Assembly (NCBI GenBank): GCA_000818945.1
Contig: KN805400.1
Location: 1 to 64,000, forward strand
Direction: 5' to 3'
Source of the DNA: Schizochytrium sp. CCTCC M209059
Lineage: Eukaryota > Sar > Bigyra > Thraustochytrida > Thraustochytriidae
DNA: 64,000 nt
In this document: positions 33,001-48,000 of the stretch, in pieces
Layout of the letters: every line of letters starts with the position of its first letter
Position numbering within the stretch: the stretch's first letter is position 1
The notes under the pieces: generated by a model
What the model was told of the DNA's origin: nothing
The model's database searches: none
What the model saw: only the letters and a program-made list of their open reading frames with translations
Program-made: the position numbers and the translations under genes

Positions 33001-36000
33001 CAGTAAGTGTGGCACGCTCTCTTGAAAGTGAGAACCTGAGCGCCGTAGCAGCAGGAACTCTGGACGTCGTGGCAGGTAGCACCGCGGCAGCGACGAGCGC
33101 GGATCTAAGCGTGGATATCAGCCAAGGAGATCTTCTTCGCATCCCCGGGGATGATGAGCTCTATCTAGTGTCTGCGATCGACTCGAGCACGGTCCACTTT
33201 GCGCAGAGCTGGCGTGGCGAAAGTGCGTTTGGGTTGTCTGTAGAGATCGCCACAAGCTCGTCTGTGGGTTCTGTTTTTCAAGTCACTTTCGACACGGAGC
33301 TTGGCGATCTTGAGGCACTCGAGCTCGATGCCTCATCTTTGAGCGGAACCAACCTTGAGGCCTCCGTATCTGCCTGCGAGAGCAACTTTATCCAGACTGT
33401 GACTCTTGTGAGCTCTTCTACGCTTGGTGGTAGCTTCAGACTTCATTACGAAGATGAAGTGACGGAGGATCTGCCACATGACGCCTCGAGTGTGGACGTG
33501 AAGGCTGCTCTCGAAGCTCTCGACAACATCTACGCAGTTGCTGTGACTCTCAGCGCGCAGACTTACACGATTACCTTTTCTTCGACTAGCTTCAGTGGTG
33601 AGGATGGCAGTGAGCCCCTTCTGTACGGTGAACCCCATCTCTTGACGGGGGAGTCTGTGCGCGTCGATGTTCAAAGCATCTGTCCCGCGGGGACTGTTGC
33701 CGGCGTCCAGGGCGAAGACTTTATTGTGGAGCTGATTGGGCCGAGTGTAATTTCTGGCGATGTAACTTATTCTGGCGCAAGTGGCATCTACGATGCTTCG
33801 TACAGGGTGCCGCGGGAAGGCGCGTACTCGCTCGAAGTGAGCCGCGGCAATGTTGGTGGTCTCACGGGACAGTACTACAACAATCGCTGGCTCTTTGATA
33901 CGCCTGTCCAGGTGCGCGTTGACAGCACTATCGACTTTGAATGGGAAACCTTCATTACGGACACGGGTCGCGATTATATTTCTGTGCGTTGGTCTGGCTT
34001 TGTAGAGCCGCGCTTCGATGAGGTCTACGAATTCGTTGTGCAAGTCAACGATGGTACGCGACTTTGGGTAAACGACGAGCTCCTCATTGATGAGTTTGAA
34101 ACCCAGGCAGGCTCAGGCGAGGTCAATGAGTTTGTTGGTCAGACGTCAAGCGCTCTCGTTGCTGGGCGACTCGTTGCGATTAAGCTAGAATTCAGAGAGA
34201 ATGTTGACGATGCCGTCTGCAAGCTCTTGTGGCGATCGGGAGCGCAGCCGCAACAGATTATTCCAGCAACGGCGCTCTATCATTCGACAGAGCCACTCAG
34301 CGGAAGCCCATTTGCCGTGTCGCCGCGTGCGGTGCCGCCCACGGTACCAACGAGCCTTTCGCTCAGCGTCGTAGACGACGAAACGCTTCTCCTCTCGTGG
34401 TTTCCTCCTCTCAATGACGGCGGTGCTTCCATCACCAAGTACAAGGTGACGTGGTGGTCTGCTTCGAACACGCCTACAGAATTGACGTTGCGTCTCTCGT
34501 CGGTCTCTGATGGCACCTTCAAGCTGGCCTTTGGCGCGCATGTGTCTCCCGCTCTTCCATACGATCTCGACGCATGGGAGCTCAAGGCTGCTTTTGAAGC
34601 TCTTCGTGGAGTTGGTCTCGTAAGCGTTAGCAAATCCTTGAGCGGCTCGGATGTCGACTTTACAATCGTTTTCGAAGAGTATCCGGGTGACGCGACAAGC
34701 TCAGTTTCCATTGACTCGGACACGTTTAGTACTGGAACTCCATCGCTCATTCCGATTACAGCTGGAAGTGCTCCATCAGACCTCGATTCAACGGAGATCA
34801 CAAATGCGCACGAGAGTCTTGACCTGAGTGACATCACTGACCCGTATCAGCTGGAGATTTCCTCCTTGACTTCTGGAACAGCCTATTCAGTCAGCGTGGC
34901 AGCATATACCGGAAATTCTGAGAATGGTCTTGACTATGGTCCTCGGGCTACACCTGTTGTGGAGACGCCTCGTGCGGTTCCCGAGGCACCCGCTCAAGTA
35001 ATGACTCGCTTGGTTGCCGGTAGTGCGACGCGCCTCAAGGTCTACTGGGATGCTCCGACTGACGATAACGGCGCCAGCGTAAATTCGTACTCTGTGAACT
35101 GGGCGACAACGAGTGACGCAGAACTCGATCGCTGGACACAGAGCATTGTGGATACCCCTTCCGCATTCCAAAGTACCCTGGGTGTTGCTTCGTTTGAATA
35201 CACGATTGCGGATCTCATCCCAGGACAGACATATGTTGTTCGAGTGGCCGCGGGCAACTCTGAAGGTACCGGACCTTACGAAACCGCCGATGCAACTGGA
35301 TCGCTCACGATTCCCACCTCGCATGCTCCTAGGCGCGCGCTCGATGCGATTGCCGATGGCAACGTTATCCTCTCGACGATTCCTGCATCGGCAGGGTCCT
35401 CTGGTGGCTCTCTTCGCATTGCTGATGCTGTTCAGTCTCTGCAGGTCTCTTGGTCTGCGCCACTCGACTCGGTCGGATCTTCGCCCTCGGGCTACCTTCT
35501 CGAATGGTACTCGCTGCCGGCTGCGACGCTACAGACGCAAACTATCACTGTAGACAGCACGAGTGCCATTTCTGGGAGTTTTACTCTTTCATACGAAGAC
35601 GAGGAGACGGACGCGCTCCCATGGGATGTCTCGGCGGAAGACATGAAGGTCGCCCTTGATAACCTTTGTGGCTTGCGGTCTGTCTCCGTTGCTCGTTCTG
35701 CCGGAACTAATGGCTTTACATGGACAGTCGTGCTTGATGCTGACATGGGCGCAAAAGCAGAGATTGTGCTCGATGACGCTCGAGTCTCCACATTGGGAAC
35801 CTTGACATCAACCACAAGCGTGTCTCTGGGAGTTCTCCCTGGAGAGTATGGCGCCGTGGAGCTCTCTGCATCGACTACTGAATACGTAATCACAGGACTT
35901 TCGGCCGGAACCTCTTACTTTGCACGGGTGAGCACTAGGAACGATCGCTGCTGGAGCGCGCCGCAGACGTCTACACCATTGTCAGCGGCCCCACTCCGGC

Positions 36001-39000
36001 AAAAACCAGACGTCGTGCAGGATGCACAGCTTGCTGTGCAATCCGCGAGTGCTCTCAAAGTATACTGGAATGCACCCGAAAGTGATGGTGCGGATCTCAT
36101 CACCAAGTACAAGATTGAGTGGGATATTCGGTCCGACTTTGCTTCGGACGCCTCCTCCGGAAAGGGATACCACGAGGTAACCAAGTCACTTGCGTCCGAG
36201 TGCCAGTCCTCGCCTTGCTCCTACATTATCAACTCTCTTCCTCAAGGCGTGAACATTTACGTTCGAGTTTTCGCCTACAATTCATTCGGATATTCTGTCC
36301 GGGGCACTCCGACGGTGCCAGCTTTCGCCAAGCCGTGCACTCAGCCTCATGCGCCAACCGGTGTAGCCGTTGACTCGAACGCCGATGGCACACTTAGCGT
36401 TCGCTTTGCGGCACCTGAAAATGATGGTGGCGAGTCGATCACAAAATACAAGATCGAATGGGACGTCCTGGGCCAACACGCAGTCGATCATGGCGCGAAT
36501 GACGCGGTACCTTACAGCTTGAGGGAAGTTCAAACGATCACGACGTCCACGACGAATGCACTCAGTGGACACTTTGTACTCCGCTACCGAGAGCACGCGA
36601 CAGGGAGCCTTGCGCACGATGTCAGCGCTCAAGACCTTGAGGACGCCCTTCGCGAGCTGCCAACGATTGCAAATGACATTCACGTCACCCGCCGCAAGCG
36701 CGTGGACGATTCGATTCAGGCGACGGAGAACAAAGGCTATATTTGGCTCATCACTTTCGGCGAAGCACACGGAGATGCGTACGAGCTTGAAGTTTCTGTC
36801 GATGATGGGAGCACCTACTCTTCATCAGGCTCCGGCGGAACGCTTTTCGGGTCGGATGCGCAAGTTGATGTCGCGACCTCGGTCATTGGCCTTGACGGAT
36901 TTGCAAAGCAGAGCATTACTATCAACGCGGACGCAGATGATCTTGGTGGCACCTTTTACCTCTCTTTTGCTGGACGCGGAACCGGTTCAATTCCGTTCGA
37001 TGCTTCCCCTGAAGCGTTGCGGGCATCGCTTGAGACTATTCCAGCCGTCGGAGAGGTTCGCGTTCACCGCCAGACGGTTGGCAATGGCTTCATCTGGACG
37101 GTTATTTTCCTCACGAGTCTTGGTGACCAACCACCTCTCACGCCTCACCACGAGAATGTGCAAGGAACAAACCCAACATTAACTGTATCTGAAGTCGAGA
37201 CGGGTCGGCTTCCGAGCATGGACTCGAGCCAAAAGGACATGGCTGAAGTCGACATTGCTTCGCTCGGGTCCGGGGCCGCATACTCGCTCACATTGCCGAG
37301 TGATTTGATTCGTGGTGCCCACTACCATGTGCGTGTATCGGCTTGGAACGGCGTGGGCCATACCTACGGCCCCTCAGCGTATGCCCTACCGGCTTCGTCT
37401 CTCGTGCATGCTCCGTTCACAGAGTTTAACGATCTCGCGGCCAAAGCTCTTGGGCCTGATGCCCTTGAATTCAGCTGGGCTGCACCCCCTCGGAGTGTTC
37501 TAGCTTCGACGGAGCAGCTTGTAGTCGAGTGGGACACAAACGCTGCTGCCAAGGAGGTTCAGATTGTGTCGTCGTCGTCGACGGGATCTGAAGGAACCTT
37601 CACGCTGTCGCTCGGAACATCAACGACAACACCTATCCCCTATGATGCATCTTCGACCGAAATGCAGGCCGTGCTGGAGGCGCTGTCTTCAGTCGGTACA
37701 GTTTCGGTCACCCGTGAGTCTCTCGGAGCCGGTGCCTTCAGCTGGAGTGTCACATTCGTCTCAAATGTTGGTGGCATGCCCCTCATGAGCGGAAATGCCG
37801 GTGGGCTCGTTGGGACGAATGCTCTCGTTTCGGTCGATCGTGCTGTTGCGGGAACGATTCCTGCCTTCGATCAGGGAACCATTGGAATCACTGTGCTTCC
37901 GCTCGGATCGATGCTGCTTGGGCGCAGTGCAAATGAGCAGCGTATTCGTGTCGTCACATCTGGCGCCGATGATCTTGGTGGGTCTTTCCGTGTTTCGTTG
38001 CATGGGGAGGTTACCGCAGACATTCCATTTGATGCCAGTGAAGCTGTTCTAAAATCGAGACTGGAGGACTTGGCTGCTATCGACGAGGTTGAGGTCACGC
38101 GTACTACTCTGGCACAGCACACGGGATCCGTCAATTCTGATGCTGGCTTTGAATGGACAATTCGATTCACCGGCGCAATGATTGCGCAACCCAACCTGCT
38201 TGTTTCTACGCGAGCAGACGGGAGTGACGCTCATCTCTTTGCATGCCATGGCCAACTAACGGGCACGAAACCGTGCGTGCGTAGCGAGATTGTTGAGGTG
38301 GGCGGCGAGCTGCCCACTCGTGCCGTTATCTATGGCTTGGCGGATGGGGCCGACTACTATCTTCGTATCTCAGCACAGTCATATGAGTCTACTTCTCAAG
38401 AGGCTACGACCATCGCCCCACTTCTCGTTTCCCCCTCGCCAGTGGCTCCTTCGTCGCCGCAGAACGTCTTGGTCCGCGTCTTAGCTGGGAGCGAGCTCGG
38501 CATTGCGTGGGACCCGCCTGCGCATGATGGTGGCTTGCAACTTCAGAATTATGTCGTTCAGGTAGACACGAGCATGTCGTTTGGTGCAGGTGCTCGCAAA
38601 GTCACGGTCAATGGAAATACAACCTCAACGGTGGTAACAGGGCTCTCAACTTCTTTGCCTTACTATATCCGTGTCCTCGCATACAATGGTGATGGGTACA
38701 GTGAGCCTGCAGCGGGTCTAGCGGTGCACGATGCTGGCGAAATTCAGACTTTCACACTTACCGCTTCCGGCACGACCACCACGGGACAGTTCACCATCGT
38801 TTGCAGTGGCGATCCGACGGTTGGCCTTGATCACGACGCCACTGCTGCAGAAGTCGCGGACGCTCTAGCGGCGTTGGAACCTTTTAAACACGCACACCCG
38901 CGCGTGAGCGTGCTCGATGTCGACTCCGTTGACTCTGGAATCACCTATGGTCTTCGCTGGACCGTGAGTTTCCCTGCGAGCCTTGGAAATCTAGCCCAGT

Positions 39001-42000
39001 GTACATCGACTGTGTCGGGGATTGACCAGAGCGGTACGATTGCTGATGCCACGGTACTTGAAGGCCGTACCTCGCAGGAAACGGTGCAAACAGGTCAACG
39101 CGCGCCATCTGAGCCGCGACTGCCCACCCTCACCGTGGTGAGCGACGATTCCCTCGGCATTTCATGGAAGATGCCGTCTCACACGGGAGGTTCGCAACCG
39201 ACCCATTTTCTTGTGGAGTGGGCCAACGAGTATGACTTTGTGACCTCGACGACTTCTGTTCTCTCCACCTCAACGTGTTGCCTCGTGGACGCGAATGCCT
39301 GCACGGGTACCGAAGACTGTCGACTCAGTTTTTCTGCTGTGGGGACTTCCCAGCTTAAATTATCATCCTTGACTGCAGGCGCAACCTATTACGTGCGGGT
39401 CGCAGCTTACAATGCAAACGGTCTTGGGACCTGGATTCGGAGCGCTCCGACAACGGCACAGCCCGCTGCGCAGCTGCCTCCTCGGCCCGCAAGTTTTTCA
39501 ATCGCAGTAAGCGCAGCAGATGTTCCGGGTCATATCCATGTCGAATACGACGCACCTGTTCACAACGAGCTCATGTACCCCACCACCGATGGAGGGGCTT
39601 CGATTACTGCATACAGGTTCGAGTGGGATGTCACTTCTAGCTTTGATTCTACTGCTGGTTCGTCACCGCTTGGAACGTATGATGCGTCCACCATCACCGG
39701 TGACAACGGTTACGACGATTGCAGCTCGGGTGCATGCATCATGGATACCCTCGGTGCCGAGGTTCAGACTGTGATGGTCTTTGCCGGCGAGGGAAGCATT
39801 ACGGCCGGCGAATTCAAGCTCGATCTTGGCGCGCAGACGTCTGCCTGCATCGATCACGACGCCACGAGTGCAGACATGAAATCCGCTTTGGACCTTATCT
39901 CAAGCGGCGTGACCGTCTCACGTGAGACGATCACAAGCCCTGGAAACGGCTTTCTGTATCGGATTACCTTTTCAAGCTCAGATGCGGATATTGCAGAGTT
40001 AGTGCATTCGACTGACTCGTCGAGCTGCACTGCTTTCAGTGGAGCCGGCCTTACGGACCCGCAAGTGGTCGTCGCCACGTTATTAAATGGCGGGGCTTTC
40101 ACGCCTGGGACGTCATACCATCTTCGTGTCCACGCGATTAATAGCGTAGGAGTTGGTCTTGAGACACTCGCGAGCCCGTCGCTTCTTGTCCCGCGTGCGC
40201 CTTCTGAGCCACCACAGTCGGTTCGTGCCCGCTCCGTGACAGACGATGCCACCGCTCTCTACATTGAGTGGGTTCCGCCCGCAACAACGAACGGGGCTCG
40301 AGTGAGCTCGTACCGTGTCGAAATTAGCGAGACCTCTGACTTCAATACGCTTGCGGCAACCGAAAATGTGGTGGTTTCCACTGGCGATGACGAACTGTCG
40401 CTCTTTAGCACGACCATTGCCGGCCTTTCACATAGTACCGAGCATTTTGTGAGGGTTTTTGCGGTGAACGATCAGGGCGATAGCGCCACTGCAGAGGAGG
40501 CGACGGCCTTTTGCGAGACCGGACTCGAAGCTTGCGAGGCCTCGCAGATTCTCACACGCGCTCTTCCCGAAGTTGTCACGAACGTGGCTCTTTCCAATGA
40601 AGCTTTTAATGGGCAGAACTCATTCTCCGACTCCTCGCTTACCATTACGTGGAAGTCTGGAAGTGTTGCAAACAACGTTGTCAACACAAGATATCGCGTG
40701 GAATGGGACATCAGCCCGAGTTTTGCATCTGTTGATGGTAAGCCGCTTTCTTTCGGCAGCTCGAACTCGAATGGCGACGGTATGGATGGCTCTCCATATC
40801 GCGACGAGGCCACGCCTGGTGATGAGCTTTCGCTGACGGTGACGGGTCTCCAAGCTGGAACCACGTACTACTTTCGCGTGACTCCTCGCAATTCCCTGGG
40901 GTATGGAACAGCGTCAGTTGTGCACAGTGCAGTGCCCATGAGGGCGCCAGATGCGCCGACTCATGTTGGTGTGCGCTTGCTCTCTGCCTCAGAAGTTTCT
41001 GCGGATCCTGCTTTGTTGGGTACAAGCCTTCACGTATCGTGGTCGAGCCCGCCAAGCGACGGTGGCGATGATCTTGACGGCTATGTCGTCGAGTGGTCCA
41101 GCACGCCATGGAATGATTTTGCTCTGGAGATGCAAAGGGTGACAGTGGGCATCCAGGATGGCGGCGGCGACCTGTCCGGCACTTTTCGTTTGACCATGAA
41201 CACACTAACATGCGATCATTGCCGCGTACAGGGTAATTATCAAACGGCGCGCATCCCCAGCGGGGCAACTGGCACTCTTCTCAAGGCGGAGCTTGAAAAT
41301 CTGCCGAACATCGACTCCGTCACCGTAACACAAACATCGACCTCGGCTTCGCAGACCGTCTGGGAAGTGACCTTTGACAACATGATTGGTCCGGTGCCAG
41401 CCTTGGTTGCAGACGGCGTGGAACTGGTGGATTCGACGAAGACTGCGACGCTTCCCTCTGCGGAGGTGTCGCGTGTTGACGCTGCAACGGTTCCATTCCA
41501 AGAGCAAAAGGTCGTGGTGTCATCTCCGTCAACGATGCATACCACAACTGAGGTGCAAACTATCACTACGTACGTGAACTCTGGGAATACAATCACGGGC
41601 AGCTACGCTGTCACGGTCGATGCTTCCTCAGATTGTGGACTGTGCACGATTTCAGGTGCTCAGACTCCGGTTAGTGTTAGTGCTGATGGAAGCGATCTCG
41701 AGACGCAACTCCGCGCGCTGTTCTCCAATACAGATATCACAGTGAGTGCTGCCAACGGGGCAGGCTCCCACGAACGGATCTACACGATCAGCTTTCCTGA
41801 CCTTGGCAACGTTCCTCTCTTGACAATCTCGGATGCGTCGGGATTGATTGGACCGAGCGCCTCTGTAACGGTGGCTCCTGGCACGGACGGGAACCGAGGC
41901 TCATATGTCTTGCAAACCCCGAGCGGTGTGTCCACGGCATGCATTCCATACGATGCGACGGCAGCCGAGATGGATGCTTTTGTGCAAGCACACGCAGAAT

Positions 42001-45000
42001 TCACGACTGTCAGCACATCACTCTCCACGAGCGCAACCGACCGCACGTACACGATTTCGATTTCAGACCCGAGCAGTGATGCTCCTTCGCTCAACGCAGT
42101 ATATCCGGCCATCAGCGCACGCTGTGATCCGATCCAGTGCGGCGCAAGCGCTGGCACAGACTGTACTACGGAATCCATCACCTCCTTTGACTTCAGCAGA
42201 TGTGCCAGCACACCTGATGGCACCTGTCCATTTGTCGCAGCTGGCGTCAATTCGTACAGAATCACAGGTCTGACGCCTGGACGCTCGTACTATACGCGCG
42301 TCGCCGCAAAGAACCGAATTGGCTATGGCGAGACGATTGCGACAACACCGAGCGTTCTTGCGCCGCCATTTCAGACGCCGGATGCGCCGTGCAACCCGTT
42401 CGATTCATCTATTGCGTGCGAGAGTCCCATTCTCAAGCTTCGCTCTAGCACTGAACTCGAGGTTCATTTTGCTCTGCCACAGTTTGACGGTGGACGGGCT
42501 GTGAGCCAGTTCAAGGTTGAGTGGGACAGCACCAATGCTTTCAGCAGTTCTGACTATGGCAGCGCCGTCGTTGCTGCGGCGGAAACTGTCAAGTACGTGA
42601 TTAGCGGCCTGACAACGGGCACGGCTTACTATGTTCGTGTGTCAGCATACAATGCTGAGAAGGGCTTTGGTGCCGCGGCCACGACGCAACCTACGAGCGA
42701 AACGCCGCGGGGACTTCCTGGGCCTGTTCAGTCCGTCTCGTTAACGAACACTGGCACGGGAAATTCTCTTCAGGCGAGCTGGTCGGCTCCAGTTCTCCCC
42801 TCTGGATTGACGGTGGATAGGTATTTTATCGAGTGGTACCAGCGTTCTGCTTCGACGCCTCACTTTGGTGTGCAGAATGAACAGACCGTGGCCGTTACGG
42901 GGGCTACCTCTGGGTCGTTCACTCTATCCTTTGGCAGCAGCTTTGACGTTGATCTTGGCACGGTGACCGTCACGCAGGGCGACAGCTTTCTGGAGCCTTT
43001 GGATGGCTTCGATCCCACTGTTGTTCTTGCTCGCGGCGACACGATCTTTGTCGATGGCGTTGAATTCACCATCGATACAGATACTACCTCAGTTTTCGGG
43101 ACTTCACGAATCCCATTGGCTGCAAGCTTTTCTGGAAACTCAGGGATTTACACTGTCCTTGGCAAGCCAACAACGACGGATATCGCATATGACGCGACGG
43201 CAGCACGAATGGAAGAGGCTCTGGAGTCACTTCCGTCTGTCGGTGACATTAGTGTGCAAAGGTCTTCGAGCGGCAGCGACTACACGTGGACGATTTCCTT
43301 CTTGTCACAACGAGGCGCACAACCTTCGCTCGCGTACAACACCGAGCTATTGTCGAGCGGAGCATCGTTGACGATTGACAGCACTCATGTCACGGGAGTG
43401 GAGCCACTCAATTACCGCTCTGCGCTCGTCACGGCCCCGACATCCACCTACACGATGGAAGGTCTCAGTGTCGGCGAGGTTTACTTTGTACAAGTTGCTG
43501 CGCAGACAGACCGAGGCCGTGGACCACTGGTGGCATCATCGCCGACGTCTCTTTCTCCAAAGAGTGTACCGATCGCCTCGACCTCAGTCGAAATGCGAAT
43601 TGTGGACGATGATTCCGTGCTGGTGTCTTTTGAGGAGCCGGAAGAGCACGGCGGTGAGCCCGTGAACTCGTTTCGCGTGGAAATGGACCGCAGTGCCGGC
43701 TTTAGCTCTCCAGACAAGCTTTCGCAGACATTGCCAATTGACTATACTGTGCAGCGCATTCGCACCAGCGCATATACTGCGGGGATCAGCGGTTCCTTCT
43801 ACCTCGCTTATGGAGGCTTTGATGACTTCGGTGCTTACACGCAAAGGTTGTGTGGTGATTTGCTCGTGAGCGTAGCGAACGGTGCCTCGTCGCTCGTTAA
43901 GCTGTCTGGTGCGACTGATTTGACTGACTGCGTTACTCGGGGAGACTACATTCGCATCTTGGGACGCACCTATCGCGTGCACCTGTCGGACACGCTAGAT
44001 GCAACCAATCTTCCTCTTGCAAGTGTTGCGGATGCGAGCATATTGGCAACCTTTGATGGCGAGACGGTGTCCGTGGGAACTCCTGTTTTCCAGCTCGACA
44101 CGGCTTTGGGAGGGTGCTCTGTGGCACCTGGCGAGACAGATTTGTCTGGGCTTTTCGGCGCGGGCATTGCGAATGGAAACCTTGCTCCGCCAACGCTTAT
44201 TGAAGGCGACTTTGTTCGTGTTGGCGATATCATCAATGGCCCGACGTATCGGATTCATCTTACCAATGCATGGGGCACCTTCACTGCACCTCTTGCAGAC
44301 AGCGAAGATGCAAGCATGGCAGCCTCGCACGAGGGTGATACATACGCGTACGTGCCTTGCTATCGTCTTGCGCGCACGGCCGCTATCAATGCGGATGCAA
44401 GTGCTGGTGATGTCAAGTCTGCGATTGAGGGTCTGGGACTGGTTGGCACCGTTGACGTCACGCGCAAGTCTGTGGACAACGGATACGAATGGGAAGTCAC
44501 ATTCACAAGTGTTCGTACGAGTTCTCCGCGAAAACTTGTTGCAATCTTTGAGGACACCCTTTCCGCTCCGTCGGGCGACGCAACGGTAACGATCAAGGCG
44601 CTTGGTCGGGCGCAATTTGACGGCCTTCTTAGCGGTGTACCTTACTACGGTCAGGTTGCTGCTGGTAATCAGCTTGGCTTTTCTACGCCTGAAGCAACCG
44701 TTCCCGTCTCCGTTTCACCCATTCTCTTGGCGCCGCGTGAAGTAAGCCATCCTACAGTAAGCACCATCTCGAATACTGAACTGCTCGTGGAATGGACGGC
44801 CCCGCTCGAGAATGGTGGTGCAGCTGTCACGCAGTATGAGCTCGAATGGGACGTGAGCCCGCTCTTCGACTCGCCTTTGCTCGGTTCGGCTGTCGTTCAG
44901 AGTACCTCGTCGGCTCAGGTTCTGGAGGTCCGTCGCATCACGTGTGAAAACGCGGCTGCGGGTACTTTTCAGCTGATCTTTGATGGCCAACGCGCGGACC

Positions 45001-48000
45001 CCATTCCTGTTGACGCCACCTCCGATGAGGTCAAGTCTGCGCTCGAGTCACTGATCACCGTGAACACGGTCCACGTCACGCGCAACCTGCTGGCAGCGAC
45101 CTCGGGATATTCCTGGGAAATCACCTTTACGGACATCCTTTACCCAGGCAAAGTTGGCGCACGCCTTGCGGTTGATGATGCAGGTATTCCAACTGGATCA
45201 CTGGCTGTGGAAGACGTTCGTGCTGGCGTAGAGGGTCGCAAGGCGTACAGCTACCATGTGACCGGACTTTCGCGGCAACTTTACTACGTGCGAATTGCTG
45301 CTTACAACGCAAAGCGTGGCACTGGTGAGTTTGCTGCTTCTCTCCCTGCAGCTCTTACGCCAGCGGCTGGAATTCCGATGCCGCCAACTCATGTTGCGGT
45401 TGCGGTCGCGACAGAGAGTTCGGCAGAGGTCACCTTCAGCTTTCCTCTGAGCAGTGGCGGTGCACAGATCTCGCACTTCGTTATCGAGGTTGATGTCATT
45501 GACTCCTTCAACAGTGATGAGCTTCGCACAGTGAACGAAGTAGTTAGCGCTGGCACCAGCTATTCCGTCACTGTTCCTGTATACGATCTTATTCCCGGCA
45601 AAGAGTACCACTTTCGCGTGTACGGCGTCAACAGTGAAGGTGATGGAAGGGTTCAGGTGGCAACGAATTCCCCACTCAGAACCTTTGATATTCCGGACCG
45701 GCCTGGCGCCGTCACGCTGCGACGCAATTTCATGGACGGGGACGGAGCGCTTCTCGTCGAATACTCGTTGCCTCCAGGTGTGAACATGTTTGGATCAAAC
45801 GGAGCGCGCGTCGAGGGTGTGCAAATTGAGTATGCAACACGCATTGACGAGGTGCAGGCAATCAATATCTCGGGGGCCGATACCGAGCCTGCCGCGTCGT
45901 TTAAACTTGGCTTTGAAGGCGCGTACACCGACTGCATTCGTGTCGATGCTTCTGCGTCGGTCATTGAACTGGCCCTCAACAGCCTTGCGACGATTGATGG
46001 TGTGACCGTGCAGCAGGACACGGATGTCTGCGACACTTGCTTCCTCGTAACTTTTGTAGGATCTCATCTCTGCAATGGAAACGTTGCTGAGATGGAGGCT
46101 TTGGATGTTGGATCTGGATCTTGCCAGGCTCCTCTCACGGACTCGGTCTCGGTAACTCTTGGAACCGAGATCGAAGGAGCCGCTGGCTTTGTGCCTCATG
46201 TTTTCGAGATTCAATCTACGGCGACATCTGGAACTCTGGCAGGTACCTTTGAGCTTTCCTATGACTTTTTGGGTGACTTCGTTACTGCATTGCCCGGCAC
46301 GGTCAGCATCGCGGCCAAGTCTCGGGTTGCGACGACCTCTAATGATTGGACGTCTTCCATCAATCGCGGAGACTTGATCAAGATTGGAGATGAGATTCAC
46401 CGCGTTGCTGAAACTGGCGCCACCTTTTCGTCAAGCACAATCACGCTCGTCGATATCCACAACGCCGGTGCTTCGGGCGCAACTGCCTATGTGATGGACA
46501 CTGCTCTCGGAAACGTGCAAGTCTCATCTGGCGCGTTTAGCGTGATTTCGGACGATGACTTGACGAGCGAGGTTGCCGAGGGCGAATTTGTCCGCGTTGG
46601 TGCTCACGAAAGCGAGATTGCCTCCTCCACGCTTGGTACCAGTGGCTTTTCCTTTGTCGATGCCTATCCTGATCCCACCGACACAAGTGTAACAGTGTAC
46701 AAGCGTAAGCGAACATCTTCGCTTGCAGCGTCGAGCACAGCGAGCGATATGAAGACGGCTTTAGAGGCTCTTCCGGGAGTTGGGTCTGTCGATGTGAGTC
46801 GCCGTGGACCGGATGCTCAAGGCGGCTTTGTTTGGAGCGTTACGATGACATCGCTTCTTGGCAAGGCTTCTTGCGCGGACGCCGGCGCTCAGGCATCGGG
46901 GTGTCTTGCTGTGCATTCCTCGCTTACTGCAGGAGCTGGCGCGGCGCTGACAATCACCACCTCGCAGGAAGGCGTCAGCCCGGACTTTACCGTGCTGGCT
47001 TCCACTTTCGTGGATGTCTCTACAGTCGGCGAGGTGCAAAAGATTACTTGCACGGCAACCGCGGGTACCTTTACGGTCGACTTTCACTCTTCGGGAAGCC
47101 CGTTCACAAGTTCATTCGATGAGTCTGCCAAGGATATGAAGTTCAAGCTGGAACGGCTGTCCACAGTTGGGCGCGTCGATGTGATCGCTCAGACGAGCGT
47201 GACGGGATCCCGCGAATGGCTCATCACCTTTTTGAGCAACATGGGTGACCTCCCTGACCTGGAGATTGATGACACTGGGGTCACGGGTGGAAGCGTTTCT
47301 TCCGAGGAATTGTCAGCAGGTATGGCACTTACGGGTCGCGCCGCGATTGGCACGGGCCAAGAGTACGATGTGGGCTCTTCTGTTCATGTCCGCGTGGCAG
47401 TCCAGAACGAGGCCGGTCTTGGGCCCTACACGACAGTAGCCCAAGTCCCTTTCCGTTCCACTTCAACGCTATGCCCCACCACGGCCCCCACCGCGGTGGA
47501 TTGTTCGGTGGCTCCTCTTCCGGGTTCTCCGGGTGTCGTGCCGCTGAGTCTGCTTGCTGAGCCGCAGCTCGCTTCGCCCGAGGCCCTCTCTGCACAACCG
47601 TACTCGGCGTCTCAGCTCTTGGTGTCTTGGGAAGCTCCAACTGGCGACCTTGGGGAAACCTTTGTCGACCGCTACATTGTCGAGGCTTTTCCGCAAGCAA
47701 GCGTAACCTCAGAGACGCAGACTGTGACGATCTCGAGCGACGTAGACGATGTCTTTGGAACCTTTACGATGACACTCGGAAGCGAGACTACGCGCGTTCT
47801 CGCGCACGATGCCTCTGAAGCAGAGATGGAGGCTGCTTTGGCCGAGCTCCCGACGCTGCGCGGCGTTGTCGTTACCCGATCTACCGTCACGTATGGATAC
47901 TCTTGGACAATTTCATTTGCGAACGACCTTGGTAACATTGACGAGGTGACCGTAGACGTTGCGGGCCTGACCTCCTATGGAGGCACAATCACGTTGTCTA

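Larger units (their letters stand above)
26120..34320 (+). other. Filamin-type Ig repeat block with embedded PA14 domains and EVQ modules
   Basis: Filamin-type repeats are recognised by the G-x-Y-x-V strand (for example DGTYQVTYTLRDAGTYEVLA near 27290) and the closing GSPFAVSV. Uninterrupted repeats lie at about 26700-27070 and 27070-27400. Others are broken: 27415-28110 holds one EVQ module, about 28113-29820 holds several, and each of the three PA14 domains lies between the Y-x-L-x-V strand and a GSPF-like strand. The block ends at FAVSPRAVPPTVP, where FN3 domains resume. Confidence 0.78.
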
